Positions 32,606 to 45,130 of a DNA stretch of 64,000 nucleotides are shown here, piece after piece. The notes under the pieces are model-generated. The model was given only the letters and a program-made list of their open reading frames with translations, ran no database searches and was not told the origin of the DNA. Where the stretch lies: NCBI RefSeq assembly GCF_001039355.2, contig NW_019775482.1, forward strand, positions 163,531 through 227,530, written 5' to 3'. The stretch comes from Lingula anatina (lineage: Eukaryota > Brachiopoda > Lingulata > Lingulida > Lingulidae). The translations under genes were made by a program, and so were the position numbers. Every line of letters begins with the position of its first letter. The stretch's first letter is position 1.

Positions 32606-35235
32606 CTACGACAAACGCGTAATAAAAACCATGAGCACAACCTGCCAAAGAAAATTACTTCGCGAGGCGGAGGATGCTGGATAATCTATTTTCTTTATGG
32701 CTTCTTCCGGCACGGTAGAACTGAGCGATTCAGATGTGTTCCTCACGAGGCTCACTTTAAAAGTGACCCCTTTATGATTTTTTATAGGGTGAACTTGTCG
32801 AAGGAAAGCGTCGAATTCATTAGTAAAATTCTCAAACAATAGTTGAGCCTCGTTGATATAGTCAACACTTTTCCGCAGCCACACTGGGACGGTAGTAGTG
32901 ATGAAATCTCTCTCGTAGTTTGGGAGGACACATTCTCGCATCCCCCCTCCAGTGATCGTCCATGCGCCGTATGGAAAAAATTCTGAAATATCTTTCTCTG
33001 CAAAAAACAACATATACGCCGTGCAAAGTGGTCTGTGCCTGCATGGGTACTCTAGGTGCTGTTTGGGATCGAATCTGAGAGTTAAGGCGAAAGGAAGGTT
33101 ACGCATATGACGAAGGGGGGGTGAGCAGAAAGTTTCCTCCACGCAACATCCCTCGTCTTGTATACTCTTGTTCTGAAATAGAACGTCAAGTGCTTATTTT
33201 AATATTAAACATGTTACACTGTCGATAATTGTATAAAACGGGGTCTAAAATGACTATCCTAATTAGTATTTTCAGCAAATAACACATTTCCTACAAATTA
33301 TTATGTTCATTACATATTGGGACATTTGATGGAAGATGGAAATGTCTACACCGGATTCACTTACATTTGGCGTTTTTCGTTTACAGGTCTGGACTAAAAA
33401 AGTAAGTTGTTTTGAAAAAAATATTTAAATACAAATGAGACTTTGTCAATTTCGAAACGTGAATAGAATACCTGCGTTGTTGTAATTTCAAGTTTACGCA
33501 TTTGCAGATACGGAGTATCATATTTAAGCAAACACATGTTAAGAGATAGCAATAAGGGCAGCGGTGGGTCATTATTCCTTTCAGACAACAATCATTTATG
33601 CTTACGTCATGCAGTTTCCCTTGGCAATGTAATTCCCGTTGAACATCTATCACTGCAGAAAAGCCAAGCGGTTCAATTGTTTTCGTCTTCCTTTCACCTG
33701 TAAAAGAGGATTAATCTCAATGATAAAGTTAAACAAAATTGCATATATTTTGACCAAAGATGTTATGGGGACGAAGTCGTTTTCATCAAAAGACAAAAAG
33801 CCAGATGTGAACAGAATAGAACAGAATAAAAGTTAGCGTAATAACTACAACTGTTCTGGGTTAACCTAAAACAAGTCGTGAAGGAGAAAGGTCATTTATA
33901 AATCAACCGAAATATAGATTGAACGGATACAGTGATAATGTCATACATGCAACTCTAGCACAAACAAGTTGTCAAAGACGTTTCAATCGAAAAATTGCGT
34001 GTAAATAGCTAATATGGGAAATGGTATTTTTTACTGAAAATAAAGCAGCTCACCAATGTCATCACATTGTTTTATCTCCATTTGTGTTTCCAAGGGCAAA
34101 CCACAAATCCAACAGAAAATGTTTCGACCAAACGAGTAACCGAGGGGGCCGTGAAAGTAGGTTACCAACACGGGTCCAACCTCACAAAGTCTGGTAAATT
34201 CGGGATCAGCGTCCCGTAAGCAATTTCCATAATTCAAGATTCTTCCAGGATCATGGCTTCCCTGAGGACCAATACAAGGACGTCCTTGGTAAAAGTCTGG
34301 GGTATCAAAGAAAAGCATGCAATCTTTCATATGAAAAATCAAATGCAAAATCTCAGCAACCGTCCAAACGTTTTGAAAGGTTTCGACTTGTGTTTGGTCA
34401 CACGCAATCATGGGTTTCCATGCTTTATGTGATGTAACTTTGTGACAGGTCGCGCAGAAAATGTTTTTGAATGTGACGTTTGCCTCCGTTGACGAGACAG
34501 GCAGCATGATATTAATGTCATTAGACCAGCCTTTGAACTCGCATTTTTGGCGGACAACTTCATCATGCCAGTGACTTGGGCATGAAGAGACGATCCAAAA
34601 ATACCTACGGCTAACCCCCCATATTTGTTTGTTCCCCTGTAGCCAACATTCTGTGTCATTTTTGCTTATCTCAGTTCCTGTGACTTTTGTCTCCCTACAG
34701 TATTGGTCGTATGGCCAACAGCAGTCTCCAAACACGTTACACAAATCGTCACAGAAGCAGGTGACCAGAATCATGTCATCCATCGACTCTCCTGTACGAT
34801 TGACACAGAATGGGGTGTTTACTGTGACGTTAAACGGTATCAAACTTCTCGGTGGATATGTTGTTGGACTAGCTTCATCGTTGGTGGGGAATACTGAAAC
34901 GGGTCGGAAAGGATGGTCCGCTAATTCAGAATCATTTTGGGGTAGACTCCTAGCGCTTGTATATACCTGGGAATTTGAGTTCGGCACTTTTGCTGTGACG
35001 TTAGGGAAACCATTTCTTTCTTCTGTAAACATCTTCGCTGTTGTTTGTGTCCCTTAACCGATTGGTGACCGCCATCACTGAAGTTTGTTAAGAAAAACAG
35101 TGTTGAAGGCGAGATTAATATGGTATTACTCCAAGTTGTGGGATAGGTCGTGTTTTTCACAGTCGTAGCATTCCCAATCTGTAGCTGCTCTAGAATGACA
35201 AAAACACATAATGCCAGCATTAGTAACAGCTTCAT
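32606..35235 (-). pseudogene. SMB-like secreted/GPI-tailed protein gene C, frameshifted in exon 1
   Basis: Exons are 34054-35235, 33606-33697 and 32606-33172. Exon 1 is 1182 bp against 1183 in D: one base is missing near 35050 (after the residues matching D's 'HQSVEG'), so translation from ATG 35235 leaves frame and stops near 34921. Downstream, the homologous frame is open from about 35032 to the donor, through the SMB-like module (CDDLCNVFGDCCWPYDQYC) and the core. Exon 2 and exon 3 are intact, ending 'FLWQVVLMVFITRLS'. All splice sites are kept. This is either a young pseudogene or a base error in the assembly, since only one lesion is seen. Confidence 0.78.
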
Positions 35236-35289
35236 CGTCAACTGTCAAATGTTTTTCTCTAAAAAATACGAGACAGTGCTTCCAGGGGC

Positions 35290-35296
35290 TTATATA
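35290..35296 (-). promoter_or_regulatory. TATA box of gene C
   Basis: TATATAA on the minus strand about 55-60 bp upstream of ATG 35235, followed by GCCCCTGGAAGCACTG, which is shared with gene D. Confidence 0.62.
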
Positions 35297-35399
35297 CATG
35301 TGCACGTGGATGACTACTTTTGACTGGTTAGTATTTCCAATGTAGTGCTGCAAAGGTGGCCTTTTGTGTTAGGAATCACGTAACAGTATGATGACAAAT

Positions 35400-38300
35400 A
35401 GGAGCCAGTGAGATTGAGAGAGGTATTACATACAGCCCTTTCTTAGTCAACAATAACTGGTCTTGGTCAAGAAATAGTATACTGATTTTGAAACTTTTTT
35501 GTAAATGGTCATTCAGAATTCTTGTGTGTTTAAAACGTTTTAAAGAAAAAAAATGTGATGTAAAGAAGTTACCTCTACAGACATTTTGGTATAATCATTG
35601 ATTCGTTCGATTGGCAACTACTTGATGCATCAACCGTGAACGGCTCATTGGGCCTCATAAAATGGTATTTTAAGGAGTTTGAAAAATTCATTAGTACGGT
35701 TTTAAAACCTTTCGATTATGTCGTTAGTTAATCATCACTGAGACCGCCTCAAGATTAAGTGGTGTCTTATAATAAGTGTTACTTCGAGTCTCGTTTTTGT
35801 CAAGCCTTCAAAATATCCCGCATGTCAGCTGCTCTGGACTAAAGAGGCCATACGTATGTATAATACCAGCAATAGCATGTGTCTGTATCCATCCTTATCA
35901 CTGTGTCTGACCGTACCGAAGGCGTCGCTTTGTCATTCGACACATCTGTTGTTTATCCTCTTACTGCTAGACGGCATTTTGTTTTTACTTTAAAGTCGGT
36001 ATAACGTAAACGAAAGTCCCCCATGATAAAGAGTCCGCTTCTCATTCATTGTAAGCCCAGCCCTAGATTTTGACAACATTAGGTCAGGCGAACCCGAAAT
36101 GGAGGGCTGACTTTCTGTTACACGGACCCTTGGTTTCGTAACACTAACTTTACCGATTTTATTTTCAATACACCAATACAGAGCACTATGTGCAGTGCTG
36201 AGAAGGTTTTTTTTTTCACTGGGAATAAGAAGAAGGATAGAAGGAGATTGGCAGTGCTTCCAGCAAGACAAATTCACTGTACCTAATATAAATTGAAGTT
36301 ATCATAAACCCAATTCATTTTCCATCACAGTAGATGTTATACTTCCCCTCTTTTTTTGGGCACAAATCCAACTTTGATTTATTTATTTTTATTTGTTATT
36401 AATGCTGACAGTTTTGGACAGAAAAGAATTGGATGCAAAACTGCAAATTATGGCCGTTTTATTGGTTACAATTGTTACTTTATAAGAATAGAAACTGTGG
36501 TTATAAGTTACTTTTCACATTGTTACTATTTCTTTCATCTTTCTGACTACTATATGCACGGAAAGTACAGAATTTCTAATGGAAGCTAAGAAGAAACAGG
36601 TTGTATTTCATTATATTGATTATGCGACACCGCAAGTTAAATTAAATTACAGATGCAACAAGTCAAACCTGCAGTTAGCTGCAACATCTACACTATAAAC
36701 ATAATCCGCTGCTCGTGCCAAGCAGTCGAATAAAAGAACAATTCGCGACGGGTATAAAAGTAAACAAAGGGGTCTTCCTACACAGTCGACTTGGTGATTA
36801 GGCCAGGTATGATATTCTGGTTAAGTTGAGCGACTCATCCTGTATTTATCCAATGTGCCCTTTGTTGTTATAACCTTGTAATTTCCAATGTAATATTCGT
36901 CTGTTGCATGTGTTTAGGGCTCAACGACGGACAATTAGTGGTCGTCAACGGTGCGTTGATGTATCGTATTTCAATTACTGCTGACGAGATACATCTGCTG
37001 ACATGTAAAGGTAACCAATAAAACGCGCTTAGGCTACTGTTTGCCTGAAATCGGAGGGTTACTATATTTGGTCAATGCTTGAGAATGTTTACTGAGATCA
37101 GACTTTAAAACCATTGTTGTTATGATCACTCGGTGATTGAGAAAAACGCACATGCTAGCGGTCGTTTAAATTGAACTGCGTAAAATGAATTAAACAGTGT
37201 TTCACAAAATAGAAAAAGACAGACATTGCCAGAAAGATTATTGTGCCACACTGAACGGTCCGCACAGTTTTATAGCGTTATCCCAAGTCTGATGTACCTA
37301 CACAGAGGCCGCGCCCAGAGTATCAAAATTTACTGTCAAGGGTACAAGACTTGGTGTCCCCCTGGATATGCCGATGCAACTAAACAAAAACATCCAGTCT
37401 GTTCAGAATGAGGGAGAAATTGCCACCAAAATGCGATTTTCAAATCCCATAGCAAACACCTAACTGGTTTAATCAGATAAGAATACCAGAAGACCTAAGA
37501 GGAACCACTGTAAACAGCAAAACAACGTCGTCTGTTTCTCTAATGAGGAACCCTGACCGTTTCTGGCTAGAACACTGAATGTGTCAACTAGTCAAAACAG
37601 AGTAAAGGGACATCCTGAAGAGGCCTAGGCAGAAGCATGTGTCGCGTCTCAATTGACTAGGGTCATTGACAGCGTCAGTATCTGGTATGCATACCACATT
37701 GGTACCAAGACACCAAAGGCAGTCATCGCTGAAAACCTGAAACAGACCAAATAAAATAATAATCTGGAAACCACTTGGCTGTAATTTGATAGGGGGCACC
37801 TTAGGAAAAAATTTAAGTCGCACGAAGAGATTGCCCGTTCACACAGAGCGCTTTTAGCAGATAGCCTACAGAACCAAGGGAATGAGCAGCTAACTTGGTC
37901 ATCAAAATCAAAATATTTGAACCACATAGACAATATATGGGTAGGTCATTGCACACCGAATGAACGGCCAACATTTCCCACAACAAAACTGAACCAAAAT
38001 GGACAATTTTTGACCAATGCCTGGAATGTTATTCCAGATTAAAATCTAAAAACCTTTTCCGAGGATTGCTAGGCGTACCAGTGACCGTTACTGTGACTAG
38101 ATACAGACGTGAAGGTACTTTGTGTGGCGTGTAACTTTTTTACAGTCGACAATTTGGAAAATATGGAGATCTGAAATATCGCTTTTAATGGTTATGGTAT
38201 GACTTATAATAGGCAATGTATTTTTGTTTGCTTCACTGGTAAATTCAATAAATGAACTGATGTCACAATGACATCAAAGAGATAATTAAAAGTTATTAAA

Positions 38301-39974
38301 ACACGATTTTCATTTATCAGGCAGAAAAATAGGAAAAACTGATGAAAATCGATTTGGGGAAAATATTCCATTAAATGTCAAGTCCGTATAAGCATAGGCA
38401 ACTCAAAGCTTTAATCGTCCTTTCTAGTTTGAGGTGAGACAGCAATCGGTATGGGGCCTAACTTTATTCTTGAACAAGATTTTATCACGAAATTGGCAAC
38501 AAGAGTGTATAGGCTACAATCCTGTGCCGTCATTTTGGTTAATTGGTTTTGTTATGAATTTATGGAGTTACGAGCCTTGAATTACAGATTTTCATTAAAC
38601 AAATGTATCATTTGTTTTATCAATAATCAAATCTAAACTAAGACATTTAAGAAAAATCGCTGACAGGATTTTGGAGTACCAAAGGTGTCATTAAATCAGC
38701 GTTAAAACGGCGATCGTGGGTGCTCAGGTAAAAGAGAAATTTGAGAAACCGATTTTCAGTTTTCATCCCAAAATTGCAATTATGACGTCATCCATAAGAT
38801 GACATATGTGTAAATGTTATTTACTCACTTAACACTGAAGAATGCATAGCAATAGAAAGGGAGTTTTTGGGTTTCGACTTCATTTTTATCTAGCTGTTAT
38901 TTATGATGTCAATGTCCATCTGCTTATTGAACCAAATACACTCCTCCATCGCACTGAAAGTGTAACGAAACTGAGGGGCCGTGTAAAAGAGAATTCCACC
39001 CTCCATTTATAAATAACTCATGGCCAATTTAAACAAATAGATCATATGGGTTTTTAATTTTTAAACAAAGAAATCGATGTTTAATACTTTGGAGTCGCAT
39101 TTTCAGGAAAAAAATAATAGGGTGCTTTTTCGAACGCCTGGTGCTACGATTCTATATTCTATGGAAAATTGAAAATTGGCTTCCATCAAATATGCTGTAC
39201 GTAAAGCGCGGTAACAGTGTCCAATGGTGTTATCACGTTGCATCTATTCTAAGAAAACAAAAGCGAACACGATGATTTGGTATTAAGTTACCCATTTTGC
39301 TTTGTGATACAAGCACGAATGCTTGATTTAATTCTGTGGACATTGCGCGAATACAATAACGACTGATGTTCGGGTATTATTTTTATCACAATTGAGATGT
39401 TCTCCTTTGTTGTATGGTGGTCATTCAACATGTTAGGGTCGTGTCCCTACACACAAGCATCTTTTCAAAACAAAGTCGGTATCGCATGTTCGGATAACAT
39501 TTCTACCACAATTCAGAGTTCATTCTTGTTTGTGCAGTCACCATTAAGATATCTTTGGTCTGAATGTATTTCCCGCTATCGCAATTACCTTTTCAAACCA
39601 AACCGGGAATCGAATGGCAAATTTAACAGTATAATTGTGTAGTGTAAAAAATATCCTATTTATTGTCTTTCTGGCTTGAAAAACAAAACCGCTGTGTGAC
39701 TCTTGGGGACAGAACCTTAGTGGTCGCCATGCAGTGAGCATTTGCCCAGAGAACCACCTAGAGTATAATCTACCATCATGAATTGATTAAATAAGTGGAC
39801 GCCAATAACATCTTTTGTCACATGAACTGATTAATTAAGATTAAATTGAATAACACTGACGTTGAGACACCGTTGTGTTAGTTTTTTATTCAAGAGTTCA
39901 ATATCACCTGCATCTCACAACCACATTTTAATTCTTCCTGGCGTTGAGAAGAATACTGCAAAGCTGGTGATTTA
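35400..39974. repeat. Intergenic spacer unit, copy 2 (C-D spacer), left part
   Basis: Aligns with 25150-29201; numerous small indels. The unit continues at 44134 after the 4.16-kb composite insertion. About 36360-37100 has a relative at 62760-63650 rather than in copy 1. No gene is supported. Confidence 0.72.
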
Positions 39975-40550
39975 AACTCACCGTCACACTTATTCAAAAT
40001 CAGCAGGAATCAAGCAGAACCAAATTTCATACTATATTTGGGAAGAAATTTCAAATTGACCTAACTTCTTGTAAGAATGTAGTTGGAATACACTGAATGC
40101 GCTTGAATCCGCCTGGAATGATTCCTGCACATTTCGGCTGTATTAGCTCTCAAATGCAGCTCGAATGTAGTTGGAAAACTAGGAATATCAATAATGCATT
40201 CAGAATGCAGTCAGAATATTTAGAATACATTTCGAATGCCGTACGAGTGCAGTTCGACTGCTGGCTGAAATAGGATCGAGATGCACTCGAGTTGCATTCT
40301 GGCTCATTCTAGCAGGATTTGAAGTGTCTTGCCATTTCGGTTCTCCCTCGAATGTAATCAGAATGTTTCGAATGCTGTTGGAATGCCGTAAGAATATTTA
40401 AAATGCAGACATAGTGCAGTTAGAATTGTAAGAACAAAATGATTGTATCAAACTTAGTTTATGGTTTATTGCACCAGATATGCTGAGCAGGCACATCTAT
40501 CACATTCCTTTAATAAAAGGACCCCATTAGCATAAGTGAATAGTCCTAGT

Positions 40551-40963
40551 TGTCACACCCAGAAGAGTGTGGGTCAGTTAGGTGTGTGCTGCAGAGGAGT
40601 GCAGAGGTGTAGAAATGCAGTGGCAATTTCATGTTTACCCAGTAGAGACATAATGGTAAGATGTTTATGCCAATTTTGTACATAATGTATTTTATCAGTA
40701 TTGCTTTGTTAATATTATATAATTTATTCATTAATAACCTGGTTGCTAAATGTATTTAATTTGTAATTTGTATTATAAACTCAGATGTTATGTGAGAAGT
40801 GGTGATACCAGCTAGACAAATAAGTGACAATTGCATTTTCTTTGTTTTAGTTACAAGGCTGTTTCAACCTGAGAATATTTGAAAATAAAGCTCAAGTAAA
40901 GGAATATGCCAGTTGTCATTTGCCTCGTTTTTCTGTAGCCCCTGCGAGCTACAAAGTGTAACA
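40551..40963 (+). repeat. Putative 5' LTR of the BEL/Pao element
   Basis: It begins TGTCACACCC and ends GTGTAACA, contains an AATAAAG polyadenylation-like signal near 40884, and is followed 75 bp later by the gag start codon. No second LTR copy is present downstream, so the boundaries are judged by TG...CA ends and position only. Confidence 0.5.
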
Positions 40964-41037
40964 TTGCTGAAGAGAAAGCCACGCCCTAGTGAAACTCACC
41001 ATTGAGAAACCTCTGCCAGATTGATATAACTGTTGCT

Positions 41038-43899
41038 ATGTCTGAAAAAAGGAAGACCCCCACGATGAGGGAAGACATTATTACTGAAAGGGCCGAAGCG
41101 CTCAAATTGTCTAGGGCCTCCTATATGGGCAAATTAACCAAACTTTACCATGATATAGACATTTTAATGGTGGATTTTAGCAACTACCAACTAGTTATGA
41201 AGAAAAGGGAAGCTGTAAGCGAGATATTCGGTAGACTTTCCCAGACTCACCAAGATTATATTGACATCCTCTATCATCTAGATCCAACCAAAGCAGAAGA
41301 AGCTAATGAAGTTTTTAGCTGCGTACAAAGCAACAAACAGGAATTCGATCGTCGATGCAGAGAATGGGAGGAAACAAGAGCCAACCAAAGACAACAAGAG
41401 ACAGCCACTTTAAAGGATGACGCTAAAGAAGAAGCCTCCAGCAACGCTAGTACCTCCTCTTCTCGCAGGTCAACAGCCTCAAGTAGGGCGAGTGAAAAAC
41501 TGATGGAATCAAGAGTGAAGGCACAAGTAGCAAAGCTGAAATTACAACAACTGTCAAATGAAGAGGATGTGAAACTGAAGCTGTTAATTGATGAGCAGGA
41601 ATATGAGCGCAAGAGACGTAACAGTGAAAGAGAAGCTAAGCTGTTAGAAGTAAAAAATGAAGCTGATCGCGCTGAACTAGAAGCTAAATTGTGGGCTGAG
41701 GAAATCGCCAAGTGGGACGATATTTTACATGAACAGTTGGCAAATAAAACTGAAATAAATACTTGTTGTATTTCAGGAGTAGTTACTGATTCTTTAACAT
41801 CTGTTGCTAATCCTGTATATGTTACCTCCCCGATGACATCACTTGGTTTCAGTGTTCCCCACTCTCCCACTGTACATGATAGTCAACATTTAGATGTGCC
41901 ATTAGCTGCCGTCAGTGCTACCCGACCTCCAATGCTGAATACCACTGCACCGTCAGCAAGTCAGCGTGTTACCCTGCCGATGTCCATTACACCGCAGCTG
42001 CAGCAGATTAATGTGACACCAGCCAGTGTGACCTCGTCAGTTCAAAGTACCTTCCAGAATGTCATCCAGTCTCCAGCTGTGTATCCAAATACACTGGTGG
42101 TCAGCCAGCAGGACAGCAGACAGGACACTCTTCTCTTTCCATTGCAGCATATGGTTCAAAGTATGAATATGCCAAAGCGTGAGTTTTTGTATTTTGATGG
42201 GAATCCTCTTGATTATCCTACTTTTATCAAGAACTTTGAAATAAATGTTGAAGATCAAGTGCAAGATAATCGTGTCAGACTGTCATATTTGATTCAGTTT
42301 TGTACAGGCAAAGCAAAGAGTGCCATCAAAGATTGTATAATTTTACCTCCAAATCAAGGTTACCAAGAAGCAAAAAATATTTTGTTTACGCATTTCGGTC
42401 AACGACATGTTGTGATACGCAATCTCATCCAAAGGTGTACTACAGGTCCAGCTTTGAAGCCACAGCAATGTGTAGAATTACCACTGTTAGCCAGAGATAT
42501 GAAATCTTGTTTGTTGAGCTGCAGACAGATGGGATACAGCGGTGACCTCAACTCCTTTGACACCATGAGCCAAATAGTTAAGCGGCTTCCGTTACATTTA
42601 CAGAGTGAATGGGCCAAGGAAGCAGGCAGAAGGCAGTCAGGACTACATGGGAATGTTGATGTGACCTTTGAAGATCTAACGAACTTCCTCGAAAATAAGG
42701 CTGTTATAGCTAATTCAAGTTATGGCATGCTGATTGGTTCCAAACCAGACAAGCCAAGTGGTCACGTCATATCAAGATCCAAACCAGCACACAGGGTGAC
42801 AACAAGTGCAACAGCAGCAACTGTCCAGCCATCATCCAGCCACACAAGTCACAGTGAAACCAAATTTTGTTTGTTTTGTAAAATGAAAAATCATGATTTA
42901 TCTCATTGTTTTAAATTTGCAAAGTTGCCATATATTGAAAGAAGAGAATTTATCAGAAAAAATAAACTATGCAATCTGTGTTTATCATGTGAACCCCCAC
43001 ACTTTGCAAGAACTTGTCGTGTGAAACAAGGGTGTACCATTGAAGGTTGTGGAAAAAGACATCACACTCTCATGCATTCAGTATCATCTCCTCAGGGTGC
43101 GGACACAGATCCCTCACCAGGTGATGTGGCGTCGATCAGCTTTGGAAGAGTTAAAAGGCAGTCGTCCCGCACTGTGCTCCCAGTGGTACTCGTCAGAGTG
43201 TGTAGTCAAAGTGGAATAGAAATACAAACATATGCATTTTTAGATAGTGGTTCAGATTCCAGCATTTGTTTATCCAGTCTAGCTGAAAAATTGTCAGTTA
43301 AGGGAGAGCCAATTAAATACAAGCTGTCCACAATGAATGCAGAGAACGTTGTCCATGGAAGGGAAATCCAGCTTGAAGTGAAACACCTTACCTCCAATGA
43401 AGGCATTATGATTGACCGACTTTTGACGGCAAACACGCTACCTGTGTTAAGTAGACAAATACCAAGTGTTGAAGATATTTCATGTTGGCCACATCTTAAG
43501 GGCATTGAACTACAGGAATTAGAGCAGAAGGAAGTTGGAATCCTCATTGGCTGTGATGTTCCTGAAGCCCATTGGTCACTTGATGAACGCCGTGGTAAGA
43601 AGAAACAACCAGTTGGTGTAAAAACAATCTTAGGTTGGACTATCATGGGCCCCATCGATGAAAAAGGCAGTGAATCGCCATCAGTTAATTTCATTCACTT
43701 GGATCAGACCATCAATTGCAGTGCTCCCATAGAGTGCATGGAATCAGTTTCCATGAAGCTTGAACGGATGTGGATGACGGAATTCAATGAAAATTTAGCT
43801 GATGTGAAGGACGGCATGTCTATGGAAGATCGGCGAGCTAAAGATATAATGGACAAGTCAGTAGTTTTAGTTGACGGCCATTATCAAATTAGCGAATAA
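41038..43899 (+). CDS. BEL/Pao retrotransposon Gag-protease polyprotein, 3' truncated
   Basis: A 953-residue frame from the first in-frame ATG (MSEKRKTP). Order: charged coiled-coil region (about 50-250); Ser/Pro/Thr-rich linker; DUF1759-type Gag domain (about 380-540, 'FLYFDGNPLDYPTF'); zinc knuckles (about 610-680), including C-x2-C-x4-H-x4-C; and an aspartic-protease-like DUF1758 region with 'LDSGSDSS' near 736, ending in the linker 'ILGWTIMGPI'. The frame stops after 'VDGHYQISE', exactly where the reverse transcriptase of BEL/Pao elements normally begins (the usual continuation is a Leu-Pro-Trp block). RT, RNase H and integrase are all absent. The long open frame without decay suggests a recent arrival or retained Gag function. 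Confidence 0.85.
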   Translation: MSEKRKTPTMREDIITERAEALKLSRASYMGKLTKLYHDIDILMVDFSNYQLVMKKREAVSEIFGRLSQTHQDYIDILYHLDPTKAEEANEVFSCVQSNKQEFDRRCREWEETRANQRQQETATLKDDAKEEASSNASTSSSRRSTASSRASEKLMESRVKAQVAKLKLQQLSNEEDVKLKLLIDEQEYERKRRNSEREAKLLEVKNEADRAELEAKLWAEEIAKWDDILHEQLANKTEINTCCISGVVTDSLTSVANPVYVTSPMTSLGFSVPHSPTVHDSQHLDVPLAAVSATRPPMLNTTAPSASQRVTLPMSITPQLQQINVTPASVTSSVQSTFQNVIQSPAVYPNTLVVSQQDSRQDTLLFPLQHMVQSMNMPKREFLYFDGNPLDYPTFIKNFEINVEDQVQDNRVRLSYLIQFCTGKAKSAIKDCIILPPNQGYQEAKNILFTHFGQRHVVIRNLIQRCTTGPALKPQQCVELPLLARDMKSCLLSCRQMGYSGDLNSFDTMSQIVKRLPLHLQSEWAKEAGRRQSGLHGNVDVTFEDLTNFLENKAVIANSSYGMLIGSKPDKPSGHVISRSKPAHRVTTSATAATVQPSSSHTSHSETKFCLFCKMKNHDLSHCFKFAKLPYIERREFIRKNKLCNLCLSCEPPHFARTCRVKQGCTIEGCGKRHHTLMHSVSSPQGADTDPSPGDVASISFGRVKRQSSRTVLPVVLVRVCSQSGIEIQTYAFLDSGSDSSICLSSLAEKLSVKGEPIKYKLSTMNAENVVHGREIQLEVKHLTSNEGIMIDRLLTANTLPVLSRQIPSVEDISCWPHLKGIELQELEQKEVGILIGCDVPEAHWSLDERRGKKKQPVGVKTILGWTIMGPIDEKGSESPSVNFIHLDQTINCSAPIECMESVSMKLERMWMTEFNENLADVKDGMSMEDRRAKDIMDKSVVLVDGHYQISE

Positions 43900-44133
43900 G
43901 AGCTACAAGAACTTACAAGAATACTATCATAATGCCATTCGATAATTTTCCACTTGGAATGCACTTCGAAAGTTTTTAACATGAGCAAAATAATCGGGCC
44001 GGCCACAAGAATGGGTAAAAATATTTGGAATGACTCGGAATTTTTGGATTGCTCTTCGAATATCCAGGAACGCACAAAGAATTGTCTTTCCGACGGCATT
44101 CTTGCTCATTCCGCCCCTAGTGTGACGTGGGTT

Positions 44134-45130
44134 TAGCGAATAAGATTGATTGCAAGAGTGAGAGTAATTGTAAGATGTTACCCACAGTACAGAGCAAGCA
44201 AAGTAATACACTTAGCAAAGTATCAGCGGTCTTAATGTCAAGTGAGACTAAAAAAGGTGAGTTTATGAATCTATTCCGATACATGGCCGTACAGACAGGC
44301 ACACGAAAAATTGTAGAAACCCCTCCTGAATTCTGGAGATAGGTAAACAATATCTAGTTCTGGGGGGGGGGCAGTTCAGTAAATGTTTAGTGCGTTATTG
44401 TGTAACCGACTGGCTGAATGACAATAACTTAAGAGCGGACGACCAAAATAGTTTCAGAACACAAAGATCATGTATTTGCATTCAAATGCATTGTTGAACC
44501 AACACATAAGCTTTTGCCAAGTTCAATGATTTACAAAAATATTTTCATAACGTTTTATTGCTTAGATATAGCTATTATGTTATATAAGTTAAAGATAAAT
44601 ATTTTTCAACACTCGATAAAATTTTCTATTTACCCCATCTATGAAATAAATATTTCACTTACTCCCATTCTTGACTTCCATTGCCTCGCCTTCCACAAGT
44701 CAAAACAATTAAAACTCAAAAATCGAAAAGGTGTTATATCGACTACTTGTCGCCCATACAAAAAGGCTTTCGGTGATCACTTGTTTTCAATTTAGAAACA
44801 GGAATTTTCTTTGACTTCGGTTACCATGCCTTTTTATGCATTTTTCAAGATCATATGACTTTTAATCAATCTGTATTTACGAGATACACTTGTTTTCTGT
44901 CTTCCTAAAATGTTCCTTTTTCTAAATTACTTTGTCTGGACTAGTTCCAGCTTCAGATGCCCTGGTTTTGTCTGAATGTTCTCCTCGCTGTGGAACGTTA
45001 TTAATTTTTCATAAGTTTCTCTTGGTTTGTTCAAAATCTAGTTCTCCGCTGGTTCTTGCAGTTGAAATTATATTTGTGCTCTGAATGAATGTTGTATAAA
45101 AAAACAAAGTCTGCTGTGCATACAATTATA
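44134..45130. repeat. Intergenic spacer unit, copy 2, right part
   Basis: Resumes the alignment with 29201-30240. It includes ORF-like fragment copy 2 (44175-44342). From 44640 it is also paralogous to the 55285-type repeat ('CTCCCATTCTTGACTTCCATTGCC'). Confidence 0.65.
44175..44342 (+). pseudogene. Unidentified ORF-like fragment, copy 2 of 3
   Basis: Same frame as 29245-29490 ('MLPTVQSKQSNTLSK', 'SSETKKGEFMNLF'), ending early after 'VQTGTRK' and diverging into 'PPEFWR'. The sequence after the break ('CTGAATTCTGGAGA') matches 53354-53367 in the D-E spacer. Confidence 0.35.

Larger units (their letters stand above)
39975..44133. mobile_element. Composite insertion: TA-flanked TIR element with a nested BEL/Pao retrotransposon
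   Basis: The ends are AACTCACCGTCACACT (left) and AGTGTGACGTGGGTT (right), inverse with small differences, bordered by TA at 39973-39974 and 44134-44135. The paralogous spacer at 29191-29215 reads straight through (TGGTGATTTTAAGAATACGAG), showing the empty site. The left arm (39975-40550) and right arm (43900-44133) are filled with GAATGC-type motifs. The middle is the BEL/Pao copy. No transposase is seen, so the outer element is MITE-like. Confidence 0.78.

Noticed and set aside
41274-41870. 198-codon minus-strand frame
   Set aside because: Antisense to the coiled-coil region of the Gag polyprotein; a Ser/Leu-rich mirror of Glu/Lys codons.
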